Shown here in pieces: positions 1-11,676 of a DNA stretch of 64,000 nucleotides. The notes below the pieces were generated by a model that worked only from the letters and a program-made list of their open reading frames with translations, made no database searches and had not been told where the DNA came from. A program made the position numbers and the translations under genes. Origin of the DNA: Posidonia oceanica (taxonomy: Eukaryota; Streptophyta; Magnoliopsida; Alismatales; Posidoniaceae); contig JAZBRS010000020.1 in NCBI GenBank assembly GCA_037176725.1, forward strand, positions 82,468,001 through 82,532,000. Direction: 5' to 3'. The stretch's first letter is position 1, and each line of letters starts with the position of its first letter.

Positions 1-35
1 TTGCTCGCCTGTCTTGATTCCCCGTAAGTCGCATA
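1..35 (+). repeat. 3' end of the 5' LTR of element A
   Basis: Only the last bases are in the window. They align loosely with the end of the 3' LTR at 32001-32029 (both run through CCCGTAAGTCGC/ACGGGATCGCT-like sequence) and stop just before the primer-binding site. Confidence 0.5.
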
Positions 36-36
36 G

Positions 37-54
37 TGGTGACTTTGCTAAGGA
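37..54 (+). promoter_or_regulatory. Degenerate primer-binding site of element A
   Basis: The site reads TGGTGACTTTGCTAAGGA. It aligns with the cleaner copies in element C (59519-59538) and element B (minus strand, 54490-54509), which start TGGCGACTCC. From memory this type matches the tRNA-Arg primer described for Ogre-like elements. Several C-to-T and G-to-A changes make it unlikely to prime now. Confidence 0.6.
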
Positions 55-1207
55 TTCAGACCTTGGCTTTCCTCCTTCGCTTTTTGCTTGCCTTGCCTGT
101 TTACATGCTTTATTGCCTGCTTTACCTTTACATGCTCTACCACTTACTTGTCTTTACTTATTTACCTGCTGGCTTGTCATTGCTTTATTTTCTCGCATAA
201 TGCATATCTAAATACTTGTTTGGCACAATAATGCATGCCTTTTGAGTGGTAATTGCTTTGTTTTACACTCTTGCTATGCCACTGCACACGCACATGCCCT
301 GCATACTATGCCTTTTGACATGCTAAGTGTTTCTTTCCACTATCATGTCCACATACACTTGCACATACCATGTCCATGCCTTTTGCTGTGATGTGTGTTG
401 ATTGCCTGCCATGTTTGGGTGTTTTCTTCCCCGTTTTTGCTCTAGGCTTAAGGACAACTAGAGACTGGTTGTCCCCTCCCCTCGGTAAATAAAAACAGCA
501 AGTAAAAGTCAAATCTAGGATCTACTAGAGACCTCAACACACCTTCACCCCCTGGGTTAATAAAACACGCAAGATTAAAAAACTTTAATCATTTTGCATG
601 AAGCATCATATAGGGCATGCATCTTCTCATCCCTGAGTCTACCTATTAGTTTGAGAAGGACAGTCTCGGTCTCTTGTTCAGCTGCTTTGGCACAAAGCGA
701 GTCGATCGGTCTGTCCCCCCTTGTCAGGGGTCACGTCGGTGCTACTAGCGGGTACAACCCATGCTTAGGCAAGGTCAAGGCCACTACTGCACCACTCGTC
801 ATACATGAGCTCTGGGCCAGGGTCTAGACGGGAGCCTTACTTTCTGACCGAGTCAGTGACCTGCACACTTGTGAGTCTGAAGTAGACAACTTACTAGGAC
901 ACACTAGATTGGTGAGAGAGAGCATGCTAGATAGCATACCATCTGCATGATTGCATTCATACCACCAACTAAACATTTGCATCTTTTCTTTCAGGTTCTA
1001 ACACCTATTTGCTTTGTCTGCAACAGAGATCAGTGAGCGAGTTCCCTTGTCGGGGCTTGAGTGCTTCGCTTCACTAATGCCTCTGTTGCGTCTCCTGTTT
1101 TCGACCCTCCCTTTCCTGAGCTATTCGCCTTCGCGAATATAGCTCCTCCTAGGCGTCCTTCTTCACCTTACCGTTGCAGCCCTGTTCTTACCCGCTCTCG
1201 GTCAGCC
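55..1207 (+). other. Untranslated leader of element A
   Basis: About 1.15 kb between the primer site and the gag start. It is homologous to the leaders of C (59539-60693) and B (53386-54489): shared stretches include the TTTGCTTGCCTTGCCTG-like opening, the ACTAGAGAC block and the AGCATGCTAG block. I see no convincing gene. A likely packaging or dimerisation region by position only. Confidence 0.7.
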
Positions 1208-3990
1208 ATGGCCCAGCGCACTCTTGAGCCCCTGCTCACTCCTGTTGTTCCGGAGGGGACTTCTGCTTTGGCCCCTCCGACTCTCATTTCCATTCCTCCT
1301 GTGCCCTCGGTGACACCAGGGTTTCCCCTTCGTCGCCTAGGGCACCCCAGCATCCTGTGGGGCGTTGGCAGACTCACACTACTCTAGACCCGGTCACCGA
1401 TCCCATCTTGGTGACCTATGCTCGTGCTCCAGAGGCGCCTCTGACCCCTCCTTCCCTGGGTCTTGTCACTTCTGACGCCCACCCTGCTACAGCGACTTCC
1501 GCCCTAGGATCCTATCCTCCTGGATAGTCTGAGTCCTCCCCCTTGCATCTGGTCCCTCGCTGGCACTGTAATTTAGCATTCCCACTGATGGGACCCCTGA
1601 AGAGCGGTACCAATGCTTGGCGGAGCTTGCCCAGATCTTTCAAGGCATGGCTCTGTCTGCCTGCCCTCCTCTAGCTCCTTCTGCACCTGAGATCCCTTCG
1701 CATCCTGTTCCTACTCTCCAGGCATTCCCTGCTGCCTTGCCACCCCGGCCATCACCCTAGCTGCTCTTTGCTCCGGTGATAGGGGCACAGCCTCCCCCCT
1801 CTGCACACACTTCATTCACCGCACAGCATGCACCTCCACCACCTGGTGGCCAGCCCCTCGGCCTGGTTCGAGCACAGCACTTCTCTGGCCCGCTGCCTGG
1901 CACCGTGCCACTACAGCAGCTGTTGCTCCCACAATCTCCACAATTCACTACACAGCATCCTGCATACCCCCATTCTGTGCATCAGCAATTTACCCCCTAC
2001 ATACTTTGCACCACCCATAGCACCCACTGCACATCTGCATGGATACGCCGGCCATCCCGTTGCATCACCAGGTGACACGATGGTGGATCTGGAGGAGCAC
2101 CTCGGTGTGACCCATACGGCGTATGTAGTCCCTGCCTCTGTTGTCCCATCACCTTTGGCAGCAACTCCAGAATCCAACGACAACAGGTTCGCCGTTCTGG
2201 AGAAAGCACTTCGACAAGTGCGGGGCACGGACTTCCACTTCTACCAGTTCCGGGACCTCTGTTGCTTTCTAGAGGCAGTACTCCCACCAAAATTCAAGAT
2301 CTCGGCATTTGACAAATACAATGGTAGGGCCTGCCCCATCGCCCATTTGAAGGCGTATTGCGGAGACTTGGCTCAGCTTCAGGCTGATGACAGGTTGTTG
2401 ATCCGTCTGTTTCAAAAGAGTCTTACTGGCCCAGTCCTCAAGTGGTTCACATCACTTGATATGGCCACCATCAAGACTTGGAACGACCTAGGCATGGCCT
2501 TCCTAGAACAGTACTCCTTCAATCTTGACTTGGTCCCTAAGCGCGAGGACCTCGTCGCTCTCAAGCAGAGAAACAACGAGCCGTTCGGGGAGTACGTCGG
2601 CCGTTGGCGCGCCCTTGCAACACAAGTTCGCGATAGACCCTCTAACGAAGAATCTATTGAGATTATAATTCGGGGCGTGCAACCATCCACTGGGGCTCTG
2701 CTTGCCATCCAGGCTATCACTAGTTTTGCATCTCTAATTTGGCTCAGCACATGCGTGGAGAGCAACCTTCGGAGCGGCAATTTTCCAGCATTCTCCGTCT
2801 TCGCCAAGCAAGCCACATCCCCCAGTAGCGGCGGTAGCAGCAGCAACACCAACAACAACGGCGGCGGCAACAACAACAACCCTAGGAGGAGGGATCCCCC
2901 GCGGCCCGCAGTTGCTTACGCCGACTCTCCTACCGCTCCTATCCACATGGTAGCTTTGCCCAGCCCGAATCAGGTAGTCTATGCACCCACACCTAGTGCA
3001 CCTCACACACCACAGATCACTACCACCGCCCGACCGGTCTACTCAGCCCTATCGATTCGACAAGGACAACACCAAGGGCAGAGACGGCCCCACCCTCAGC
3101 GCCACTACACTCAGCTAGTGGAGCCGTCGAGCGTCGTCCTCCCCAAGGTCGCGTCACTCCTCACGCTCCCTGAAATCCACCCACCATCGAACCCTCTTCC
3201 GAGGTGGTATAGGATGGATCACTTCTGCGATTTTCACCGAGTAGTCGGGCACTCGACGAATAATTGCTTCACTCTGCGGGGAGCCGTGCAGGACCTGATT
3301 GACCGAAAGGTCATCAGTATCAACACTTGGGAGGCAGCATCTTCTTCCACCCCTCCACCAGAATCCCCCTCTGCATTAGGAACAGCTTCCCCTAATCCAA
3401 GCATCATCCACCAGCCCCTGCCTGAGCATTCTGGCCCAGGAGGAGTGGGGACTTCAGGTGTGCATTCTCTCTTCCCCTCTGGGCCCGCTACGTCTGTGGT
3501 GAACCCTTCTGATCTGATTCAAGATCTTTCTGTGCCCGTTTCTTCTTCTCTCTTTCTTGCGGCGCTCGCTAGCTCTGAGTCGGGGATTCACATGATCCAA
3601 CTGGACGCCAAGCCAGAGCGTACTACCGCGAGGCCCACCATACAACCAGAGGCTCAACCCCCCATCTACCTGCAGGCCAGACCCCAGCCAGAGCCAGCAC
3701 AGCCTTGCCAGCAACAACCTTCATCTGCCTGCCAACCGGCAAATACCTCGGCAGCCCCTCTCAAGCTCGCAGCTCGTGTTCCCCAGGTTATTAACCTAAC
3801 TAGGGATACCCACCGGGTTCATTATGATTACACTGCAGAAATGTGTGCAGATGTCACGCGGTCGGGGAGGGTGTGTAGACCCACCACCCCAGCAACCAGA
3901 CCTGTAGCCCTAATAGCCAGGCCTAACCCCCCTGAACCTACTCTGCCTGTGATCCAGCCACCAGCAGACCCATCCCCACCTGTGAGCTAA
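1208..3990 (+). pseudogene. gag: Gag of element A, broken
   Basis: Structural protein that would form the RNA-containing particle in the cytoplasm. The start ATG at 1208 (MAQ...) is chosen because B and C have the same start. A TAG follows at 1385-1387, and frame changes occur before about 2040, after which one long frame runs to 3990. The Pro/Gln-rich N-terminus is followed by a capsid-like core (about 2095-2810, with WFTSLD and EPFGEYV), Ser/Asn/Gly homopolymer runs (2820-2885), and a variant zinc knuckle C-x2-H-x4-H-x4-C at 3225-3267. The TAA at 3988-3990 lies in frame with the downstream protease. The same place is open in C, so this stop is probably a mutation and gag and protease were one frame. 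Confidence 0.88.
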
Positions 3991-5220
3991 TCTCCAATAA
4001 ACCAATCCCCTGATCCCACCTCTACAGAACCTACCACTAGAGCCACTATCCTCGCTACCAAAAAAGACCAGCCTCCAGCTGACATAACGGCCCAACTGAA
4101 AAAAGTCAAGGCTGACATATCCATCTGGGACCTGATCCATTCTTCCTGCGAACACCGAGAGGCTTTCCTCCGCGTGTTCCAGGCCGCGCATGTGTCCCAA
4201 ACCATCGAGCCTTCAACTTTGGAAAATATGGTGGGTATGATCGCAGAGCCACAGGTCATCTCTTTCTCGAGCAATGAACTGCCTCCAGCAGGGACTAACC
4301 ATAATCAGCCCCTGTTCATCACGGTGCAGTTCAAAAGGTTCCACATTCCCCTCTCGTTGGTCGATAATGGGTTAGGCCTTAATGTCTATCCCCTGCGCAC
4401 AGCATTAAAGCTCGGATTCAAAGCCAAGGATATCATGCCAGCCGTGAAGGGAATGACTTCTTTTGACAATACGCACCATGATTCTCTGGGGATCCTGGTT
4501 ATTCCTCTTACCATTGGCCCAGTCAAATTCGATGTCGAATTCTATATCATCGACTTGGAGCCTTCTTTTAATCTTCTGCTTGGGCGCCCTTGGCTGCACA
4601 GGCATCAGGTGATCCCCTCGACCATTCACTGTATGATCAAGTTTCGCTACGACGACGATGCTATCGTCGTCATGGCGAAAAACTTTGACAAGGAATCGGT
4701 CGAGGTGGTCTCTTCTATATCCCGGCCAACTGTCCAATTTGATCCTAAGCTGTCTGATACTTTGTACCGTGTTAACCGGTTCGAGCCGGTTAACTTTATT
4801 CCTCTTCTTGAGTGTGCCAGCTCTTTGGCCGTTCATTGTAACCCTTCCAGGATGGTCAAGAACATTTGCCGCAGGTGGGGCTATGAGAAGGGAACGCCAC
4901 TTGGGCGTCACGGCCAAGGGATCGCCGAGCCGGTCACTACCAAGGAGCGTGAAAAGTTCCAAGGCCTGGGATATGAATGGCAACCCTGCGATGGTGAGCG
5001 CCTGCATTCAGGAAAGCGGAAGCTCATGATCCCTCGGGACCTCACTAACTTCATCAGTGCAGGTATTCTCGACTCGAACACGAGCCCAGCAACAACCCAG
5101 CTAGCACCATGCCAGGGCCCCCCACTGCCGACAGAGGAGTGGGTCTGCATAGAGGATTATTATTCTGATGAAGAGCAACCTAGCACGGTTGTCCCAACAC
5201 AGTCCAAGGAAGAAGCCTAG
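3991..5220 (+). pseudogene. pro: Protease and G-patch-like region of element A
   Basis: Continues the gag frame. A short segment KADISIWDLIHSS, common in Tat polyproteins, lies near 4108-4146. An aspartic protease follows with the active-site stretch LVDNG at 4357-4371 and the flap and end region up to ILLGRPWLH-like sequence near 4590. From about 4852 to 4985 the pattern GYEKGTPLGRHGQG...GLGYEW looks like a G-patch, which is often found after the protease in this group. The frame ends with TAG at 5218-5220. The protease would cut Gag-Pol inside the particle. Active-site residues are present, but the polyprotein around them is broken. Confidence 0.82.
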
Positions 5221-6482
5221 ATCAACCTTGCAATCTCCTGGTCAGTCTGCCTGGCCCTCCCTTATCCTGATACAGTGGCAGATTCAGCAAAGTCGGTGTC
5301 AAAGATGACGGTTTCTTCTTCTGCAGCTTCACTAGTGCCTATGACAGCCATTTCAGCGGCTCCAGAATCAGAAGCACCTTTGCAAGCACCAGCCACTTGT
5401 CCACTCGCGGCCGTAGCCGCACCAGTACTGAAGTTACCTTTTCTGGGGGTGCAATCAGTCGATTTAGGTGACGGAGTGACTCAGCCCGCCTCATCAGTAG
5501 CTCCACAAGCAAAGCAGGCGGCACCATCAGCCATACCGCCGTCAGCTTTAGCAGATCTAACGTTGTGGAAGACCCCCACCGCTACTACAGAGAAACAACC
5601 ACCATCACACATGGGTGCCGGTGCTTCATCCCTCAGAGCAACCGTCCAGCTATTGGACCTTCAGAAGAGCGCCTTTGCCTCCCCTCCAGCCACAACACTG
5701 TCCCTGTCGGCGCCGCTGTCAGTGGCATCCCTGACCAGCCTGTTCGCATCTCTGATCCCCCCAGTGCCGCAACCAGCTGCGCCCGGAGGTCAGCCAGCCA
5801 ACTAGCCAGTAACAGACCAGACACCCCGGCTGCTGATATGTCTGGAAGCCAGAGTAGACCCCGTAGGCAAAGGAATCACCGGGCAGGACTCTGAAAAGGC
5901 CGCTTGTGCCTATTACGTCGACACGCCCTCTGAAGACGAGGAAGGTGCGACTGCAGAAGCCCAGGTGGCTGACAGGCTTGAAGACTTGGAATTGCTCTTC
6001 CAGGAACAACTCGCGGTGTTTGCTGAAGATGTGCCGAGCAGCAGACGCTGAGGAAAGGGAAAGCCGTGGTCATAGATCCCTCCCTGCCGCAAGACCATTC
6101 CTCCATCATGGTCTTGGAAGAAGAACTGGAGGCAGCACCCACTAGACCAGACGAGTTGATCGCTTCGCAACTTGAAGGTGGGTCTAGGTGGTTCGTGCGG
6201 CGCATGCCCCGCACAAGCGGCGCATTTGGCGACAGTACATAGATTCGTTGCCTAGAGAACAGTTGTCCATCTCCGGCACTCCCTGCGAGCACATCTGAGA
6301 ACGTGGAGGATGAGACAGTACAGACAGCAGTAGTAGCAGACAGAGTAGTCCCAGCATTCCAGACAGTCCTAACAGTGACAGTGGTGCCAGAGCAGTCAGA
6401 GCAGACAGAGCAGCCAGATCAGTCAGTGGGACCAGGGGCCACTGAAGCAGACGTCACCCACTGAGCCCACAGAAATACTCGG
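5221..6482 (+). pseudogene. Ser/Pro/Ala-rich then acidic linker between protease and RT
   Basis: The gag-protease frame resumes after the stop at 5218 and stays mostly open to about 6240, with further stops at 5803-5805 (TAG) and 6049-6051 (TGA). Another frame then takes over from about 6291, with a TGA at 6462-6464, and leads straight into RT. Composition changes from Ala/Pro/Ser-rich to acidic (SEDEEG-type and VEDETV-type stretches). Ogre elements are known to have an intron between protease and RT, so an intron is the alternative. The sustained open frame makes a coding linker more likely to me. No catalytic motif is seen. Confidence 0.55.
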
Positions 6483-7955
6483 GTGAGTGTGACCATCCTG
6501 AGGCACCATCCGGATCAAGAGGTGGAACTTGTCTACTCCTTCGACATTACGGATCCTACATTTGAGAAGGAGATCCTCTCAGAACTCATTGCATATGAGG
6601 AGGAGGGGGATATAGGCGTAGATGAGAATGTTGAACCGTCGCCTAAGTTCCAGCCTTATGATGACGACCCGGAAGGGCCCAACCTCCATGTCGAGGAAGA
6701 GATGGAGGTTATCAATGTTGGCACAGTTGAAGATGTCAGAGAGGTCCGAATCAGCACCCTACTGCCACCCCTGGCCAGAGCAGAGTTTATTGCATTCCTT
6801 ATGGAATATGCAGATGTTTTCGCCTGGAGCTATGAAGACATGGTCGGCCTTGATGTCGAGATCGTGGTGCACAACTTGCCTTTAGATTTAGACGCAAAGC
6901 CAGTAAAGCGGAAGCTTCGGAAGTGGCGACCACAATGGCTGCTCAAAATCGAATAGGAAATCATGAAGCAGCACAACGTTGGTTTTCTCAAGGTCGTCCT
7001 CTATCCAGAATGGCTCGTGAACGTCGTGCCTGTGCCTAAGAAGGACAGACGGGTCCGTATGTGCATTGATTATAGGGATCTGAACAAAGCCAGTCCTAAG
7101 GACGACTTCCCTCTACCACACATCGATGTCCTGGTGGACAATACTACGGGGCACAAGATGCTCTCCTTCATGGACGGCTTCTCCAGCTACAATCAGATCA
7201 GAATGGCAGAAGAAGACATGGAGAAGACCTCATTCATCACCCCTTGGGGAGTCTTCTGCTATCAGGTCATGCCATTTGGGCTCAAGAATGCCGGAGCAAC
7301 ATATCAGAGGGCGATGACGGCATTATTCCACAACCTCATGCACTAAGAAGTCGAGGTCTACGTGGACGACATTATTGCTAAGTCTAAAGAGCCTAAGGAT
7401 CACCTTATCTGCCTCAAGAAGCTCTTTGACCACCTAAGGAAGTACAAGCTTCGCCTTAACTCCAGTAAATGCATGCTCGGGGTGTCATCCGGCAAGCTAT
7501 TGGGCTACATCGTCAGCCAGAGGGGAATTGAAGTGGACCTAAGTAAGGCCAAAGCCATCGTGGACATGCCACCTCCTAGGACTGAGAAAGAAGTCAGAGG
7601 CCTGCTGGGGCGTCTGCAGTTTATCAACCGGTTCATTGCGCAACTCACACCTATCTGTGAACCGATCTTTAAGCTCCTGAAGAAGAATGCACAGATCAAC
7701 TGGAGCGAGGAGTGCCAAGCTGCATTTGACAAGATTAAGCAGCTCCTGATCAAGCCTCTTGTCCTGGTCTCTCCTGTGCCAGGGAGACCCCTGATTCTCT
7801 ATCTTTCTACCATGCAGCATTCCATGGGCGCCGTCTTGGGCCAACATGATGAAACTGGTAGAAAGGAGCGTGCCATCTACTACCGGAGCAAGAAGTTTAC
7901 TGATTGCGAAGCCAGGTATAGCACCATAGAGAAGACCTACCTATCTCTAGTCTAA
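6483..7955 (+). pseudogene. Reverse transcriptase and degenerate first RNase H of element A
   Basis: RT that would copy element RNA into DNA in the particle. Visible motifs are VNVVPVPKKD, CIDYRDLNKASPKD, the catalytic-Asp segment SFMDGFSSYNQI, MPFGLKNAGATYQ and YVDD at 7359-7370. The tail (about 7690-7955) matches the first RNase H or tether, where the expected catalytic Asp is replaced (LYLSTMQHSMGAVL), as usual in Tat elements. In-frame stops are TAG 6954-6956, TAA 7344-7346 (just before YVDD) and TAA 7953-7955 at an expected Trp. The frame changes near 8040. Confidence 0.92.
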
Positions 7956-8750
7956 ACCGCGCAGAAGCTAAGGCATTACATGATGGCGCACCCAGTTCAG
8001 CTCTTATGCCGGCATGACCCCATCAAATTCATTTTTTCAGAAGCCAGCTATGGTGGGCAGATGTGTTAAGTGGTAGGTGTTATTGTCTCAATATGACATC
8101 ACCTTCGTCACGCAGAAATCAATGAAGGGGCAAGCCATGGTAGATCATCTGGTCGACTTCCCCTTACCTGAATATCAGCCTCTGCTGACACAGTTCCCCG
8201 ATGAAGACATCCTATTCGCCATAGAGGATTCAGAGCAGGAGGATCCTAAAGACGAATTACAGTGGCATCTGTACTTCGATGGCGCAGTTATTAGAAGGGG
8301 CAGAGGCATCGGTGCTGTCCTATCAACGCCGCAGGGAATTCTAATCTCCTTTGCAAGGAAGATGATATTCCCTTGCACCAACAATGAGGCAGAATATGAA
8401 GCCTGCCTTCTGGGACTGCAAGTCGCACTCAAGCATGATGTGCGCAAGCTGCATGTACACGGAGATGCGATGCTGGTCATCTCCCAGGTCAATGGCGACT
8501 GGAAGACCAAGGACCCTAAGCTGGTACCATACCATGAATGCCTATTGAAGCTGATAGGAGAATTTGAAGACATCCACTTCACTTACATGAATAGAGCCAA
8601 GAACGCCTATGCAGGTGCTCTGGCAATCTTAGCATCTTGGCTCTCCATACCCGAAGGTCGTGCAGTGGACGTATCAGTCTCTCGTGTGGAACAGCCTGCA
8701 CACTACATGACTATCGAGGAGGCGGATCCAGCAGAGGAGCACCCATGGTA
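7956..8750 (+). pseudogene. Archaeal-type second RNase H of element A
   Basis: After a frameshift near 8040 and a TAG at 8074-8076 (Gln expected), the frame reads SQYDITFVTQKSMKGQ and then a second RNase H. This extra domain is the hallmark of the Tat/Ogre clade and would remove the RNA strand after first-strand synthesis. Catalytic acids are Asp at 8278-8280 (YFDGA), Glu at 8386-8388 (NNEAEYEA) and Asp at 8464-8466 (HGDAML). The fourth position, usually Asp in an ADALA-type motif, reads Gly here (NAYAGALA, near 8620), so activity is doubtful even without the stops. Confidence 0.88.
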
Positions 8751-9987
8751 CCACGACATTAAAGTCTTCCTGGAATCTGGCAACCCCCCACCTGGCACCT
8801 CAACCATAGACAGAAAGACTTTAGCGCATCTGGTGTTGAAGTACGTGGTAGGGGTCGGACATCTGTACAGAAGATCTTACAACCAGATGCTCCTACGCTG
8901 CGTAGACAAAAAGGAGGCCGACACACTGATGCTCCAAGTCCATGCAGGGACCTGCGGCCCTCACATGAATGGTGTGTTGCTGACCAAGAAGATTTTGCTC
9001 CAAGGCTACTTCTGGTCAACCATGGAGGCAGACTGCTGCCAATTTGTGCGCAAGTGCCATAGCTACCAGATCCATGGGAACTTCATACACGCACCCCCAC
9101 AAGAGTTGCACAGCATGTCCTCGCCTTGGCCTTTCTCCACCTGGGGGATCGATGTCATTGGCGCCATGCACCCCCCATCTTCCAACGGTCATCGCTATAT
9201 TCTGGTGGCAATCGACTACTTTACTAAGTGAGTGGAAGCAGCCTCCTACAAGACAGTTACTGCCGTGGCTACAGAAAAGTTTATCAGGAACAATATCATA
9301 GCCCGGTATGGGGTCCCGCACGGGCTTATCTCTGATAACGGCACAAACTTCATAGCCAAGAGGATCAAAGACTACCTGCAGAGCTTCCACATCAAGCATC
9401 ACCGATCCTTACCTTATCGGCCACAGATGAATGGCGCGATAGAGTCTGCCAACAAGAACCTTGTCAAAATCTTGAAAAAGATGGCAGAGACTCACAAGTA
9501 CTGGCATGATAAGCTTCCGTACGCGCTCTGGGCGTACAGGACATTAGTCCGGACCTCAATAGGAGCCACCCCGTATTCTTTGGTGTACGGCATGGAGGCA
9601 GTGCTGCCTGTCGAAGTAGAGATCCCCTCACTGCGGATCCTACGAGAAGCTGAGTTGGAAGAAGCAGAATGGGTCGAAGACCACCGTATCTAGCTGAACC
9701 TGATTGATGAGCATAGGCTGCAGGCCATACATCATGCTCAGTGCTACTAGAAGCGCTCGGCTAGAGCATACCTGAAGAAGGTTAGGCCTAGAAGCTTCAA
9801 TCCAGGAGATATGGTCCTCCGAGCCATCCATCTCCTCGATGGTCGAGGGAAACTCCGGCCCAACTGGTGTGGCCCCTTCTTAATCAAGCGGATCTTCTCC
9901 AGCGGCGCAGCAGTCCTTGAGGACATGGACCAGGTCGAGCAGTCTGAGTCGGTCAATTCATGCTACCTCAAGAAGTATTACCAGTAG
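8751..9987 (+). pseudogene. Integrase of element A
   Basis: Would join the cDNA to chromosomal DNA in the nucleus. The N-terminal zinc region has VHAGTCGPH and then KCHSYQ (about 8935-9075); the last expected Cys is Tyr, so a zinc ligand is lost. The core has Asp 9151-9153 (WGIDVIG), Asp 9334-9336 (SDNGTNF) and Glu 9442-9444 (GAIESAN), with 35 residues between the last two, a proper DD35E. The C-terminal part has RPNWCGPF-like sequence and ends LKKYYQ at TAG 9985-9987. In-frame stops are TGA 9229-9231 (Trp expected), TAG 9691-9693 and TAG 9748-9750 (both Gln expected). Confidence 0.92.
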
Positions 9988-11310
9988 CCTGTCGCCACTA
10001 CCTTGCAGGGTTCCCTCTCTCTTACTTCTTGCATTCCTTCTTTCCCATGCATTTTAGGCTTGTTTATTTTTCAACAGAAAAGATGTAAATGTATTATGTG
10101 CATTACTATCATAAGCCCGATGATGAAAATCGGAGATGCTTGCCTGCCTTGGAAGGAGTACCCTCTACCTCACCTGACACTACTTGGATGTCCTAACCAG
10201 TGAGGGAGCCACCATCCAGTGAGGACAGATGAAATGTCTAAACCCCTTCAAGACTTACACCTCAAGAGGGAGAAAAAATCCTAGGGTGTGAGAGAGTGTA
10301 AGCAAGACCTACATGCCTTAGCCTAGCCACCACAGAAGACTAGAAGACGAAGACAGGAGTTAGCCCTAGAGATAGAGGTGTGCAGTACAACCTCGTCCCT
10401 CCAATTTGCCTTGGGGAGGATCCAAATCCACGCCGGCGAATCCACAAGTCATACAAGGCCTAGCCCCTTTTGTCTCAAAACCAGGCGCCCATCACCTCTA
10501 AGTTGGAGACAGCAGAAGCCCGCAAGCCAAAAAAAAAATAGAAGAAAAGAGAAAAAGAACAAGAAAGGAAAGACAAAAAGAAAAAGAAAAAAAAACAAGC
10601 AAAACAAAAGAGGGGCAAAAACAAAGGTCAGCCCCAGAAACAAAGGCAAGCAGCGTGATTCCGCCCCCTTTCCCTGTCTTAAAGAGGAACCAGATTTGCA
10701 CCTGGGAAATACACAGATCCTGTGGGGCCTAGCCATTCCTCCCAGCCATTACCAGACATCCATTAGCCCCCCCTCCCAAGCTAGGGATAGGGAAAGTACT
10801 ACACACCTATGTGGGAGCAAAAAAGACAAGAAAAAAATGAAAAGAGTAGGTGTAGCTCCTTGAGAGTTTGGCATGGAGTCCGTCCTCACTACACCACCAC
10901 CCAAGCACCCATAATACCCTTTTTGGAGCGCCACCAACAGTTAGGAGTCTGAGTAGAGTCTGGTGAGTCAGAGACCGCTCCTTCCTTTGCAGCAGGCATC
11001 AAGCACTCCGTATGCTGAGGGCAATAGGCTTAGTATAGATCATGCATGCATCTATTCACTATCAAATCACTCCTTTTGCCCCTTTCCTCCCACTCTGCAA
11101 GGCTCGGCTCAGCGCTGGGACAGTACTTCTGCCAAGGCAGGTTGACCGCCTTCAAGCCTTAGAGTAACCAATCACTGCCAGTCCAGCAGCTCAGGGAAAG
11201 CATCAGTAGTCAGAGACAGAGTAATCACTCCAGAGGCAGCAGGACAACCTTGGCACCCCTTAGGGGCCCCTCTTGGGCTGTTGGGTTCGCGCAATCAGGC
11301 ACCACCCCTA
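9988..11310 (+). other. Non-coding region after pol in element A
   Basis: About 1.3 kb with no recognised domain. It has an A-rich tract at 10527-10625 that produces a meaningless Lys-rich frame. Two loosely similar segments near 10420-10500 and 10680-10750 (both with GGAT/GGAA...CCA and GGCCTAGCC) suggest an old local duplication. Confidence 0.5.
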
Positions 11311-11320
11311 ATCCCTGTGC

Positions 11321-11467
11321 GACTTCGCTCTGGGTGGACGAAGTCTCTTTTTCGCTTGTCACCTTGCTCCATACAGGACAAGGACAAGCGCGCCTCCTTT
11401 GTGACTTCGTTCCAAACGAACGAAGCCCCCTTCCCTTGTCTCCTCGCTCCACATGGACGAGGACAAG
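11321..11467 (+). repeat. Cluster of four hairpins upstream of the DUF7745-like ORF
   Basis: Four inverted repeats of two alternating types. Type 1: GACTTCG (11321-11327) with CGAAGTC (11339-11345), and CTTCGTTC (11405-11412) with GAACGAAG (11418-11425). Type 2: CTTGTC/CCTTG (11355-11366) with CAAGGACAAG (11379-11388), and CTTGTC/CCTCG (11435-11446) with CGAGGACAAG (11458-11467). The repeat pitch is about 80-82 bp. The arms change together (CCTTG/CAAGG against CCTCG/CGAGG). Confidence 0.7.
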
Positions 11468-11676
11468 AGTGCCTTTTGTGCGGCTCCGCCCTGTACAGGC
11501 GATGCCCCCTTTTTCTTAGCTGAGTGTGCTTGAATTCTGTGGTCTGATTGCTAGCTGTAGCGTTTGAACTGCTTTATCAGCTTTATATGCACATCTGCTT
11601 CTCGGTCTGCCAGTATTACATGCCTGTACATGTTCCGGATTGATGAAACAGCTTTGGCTTCAAGTACTCGAAGATT

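Noticed and set aside
5221..6482. Ogre-type intron between protease and RT
   Set aside because: Known for Ogre, but this stretch keeps a mostly open frame with protein-like composition, and I found no convincing splice pair. It remains possible.
10378..10863. Lys-rich open frame of 161 residues
   Set aside because: It rests on an A-rich tract and has no homologue that I recognise.
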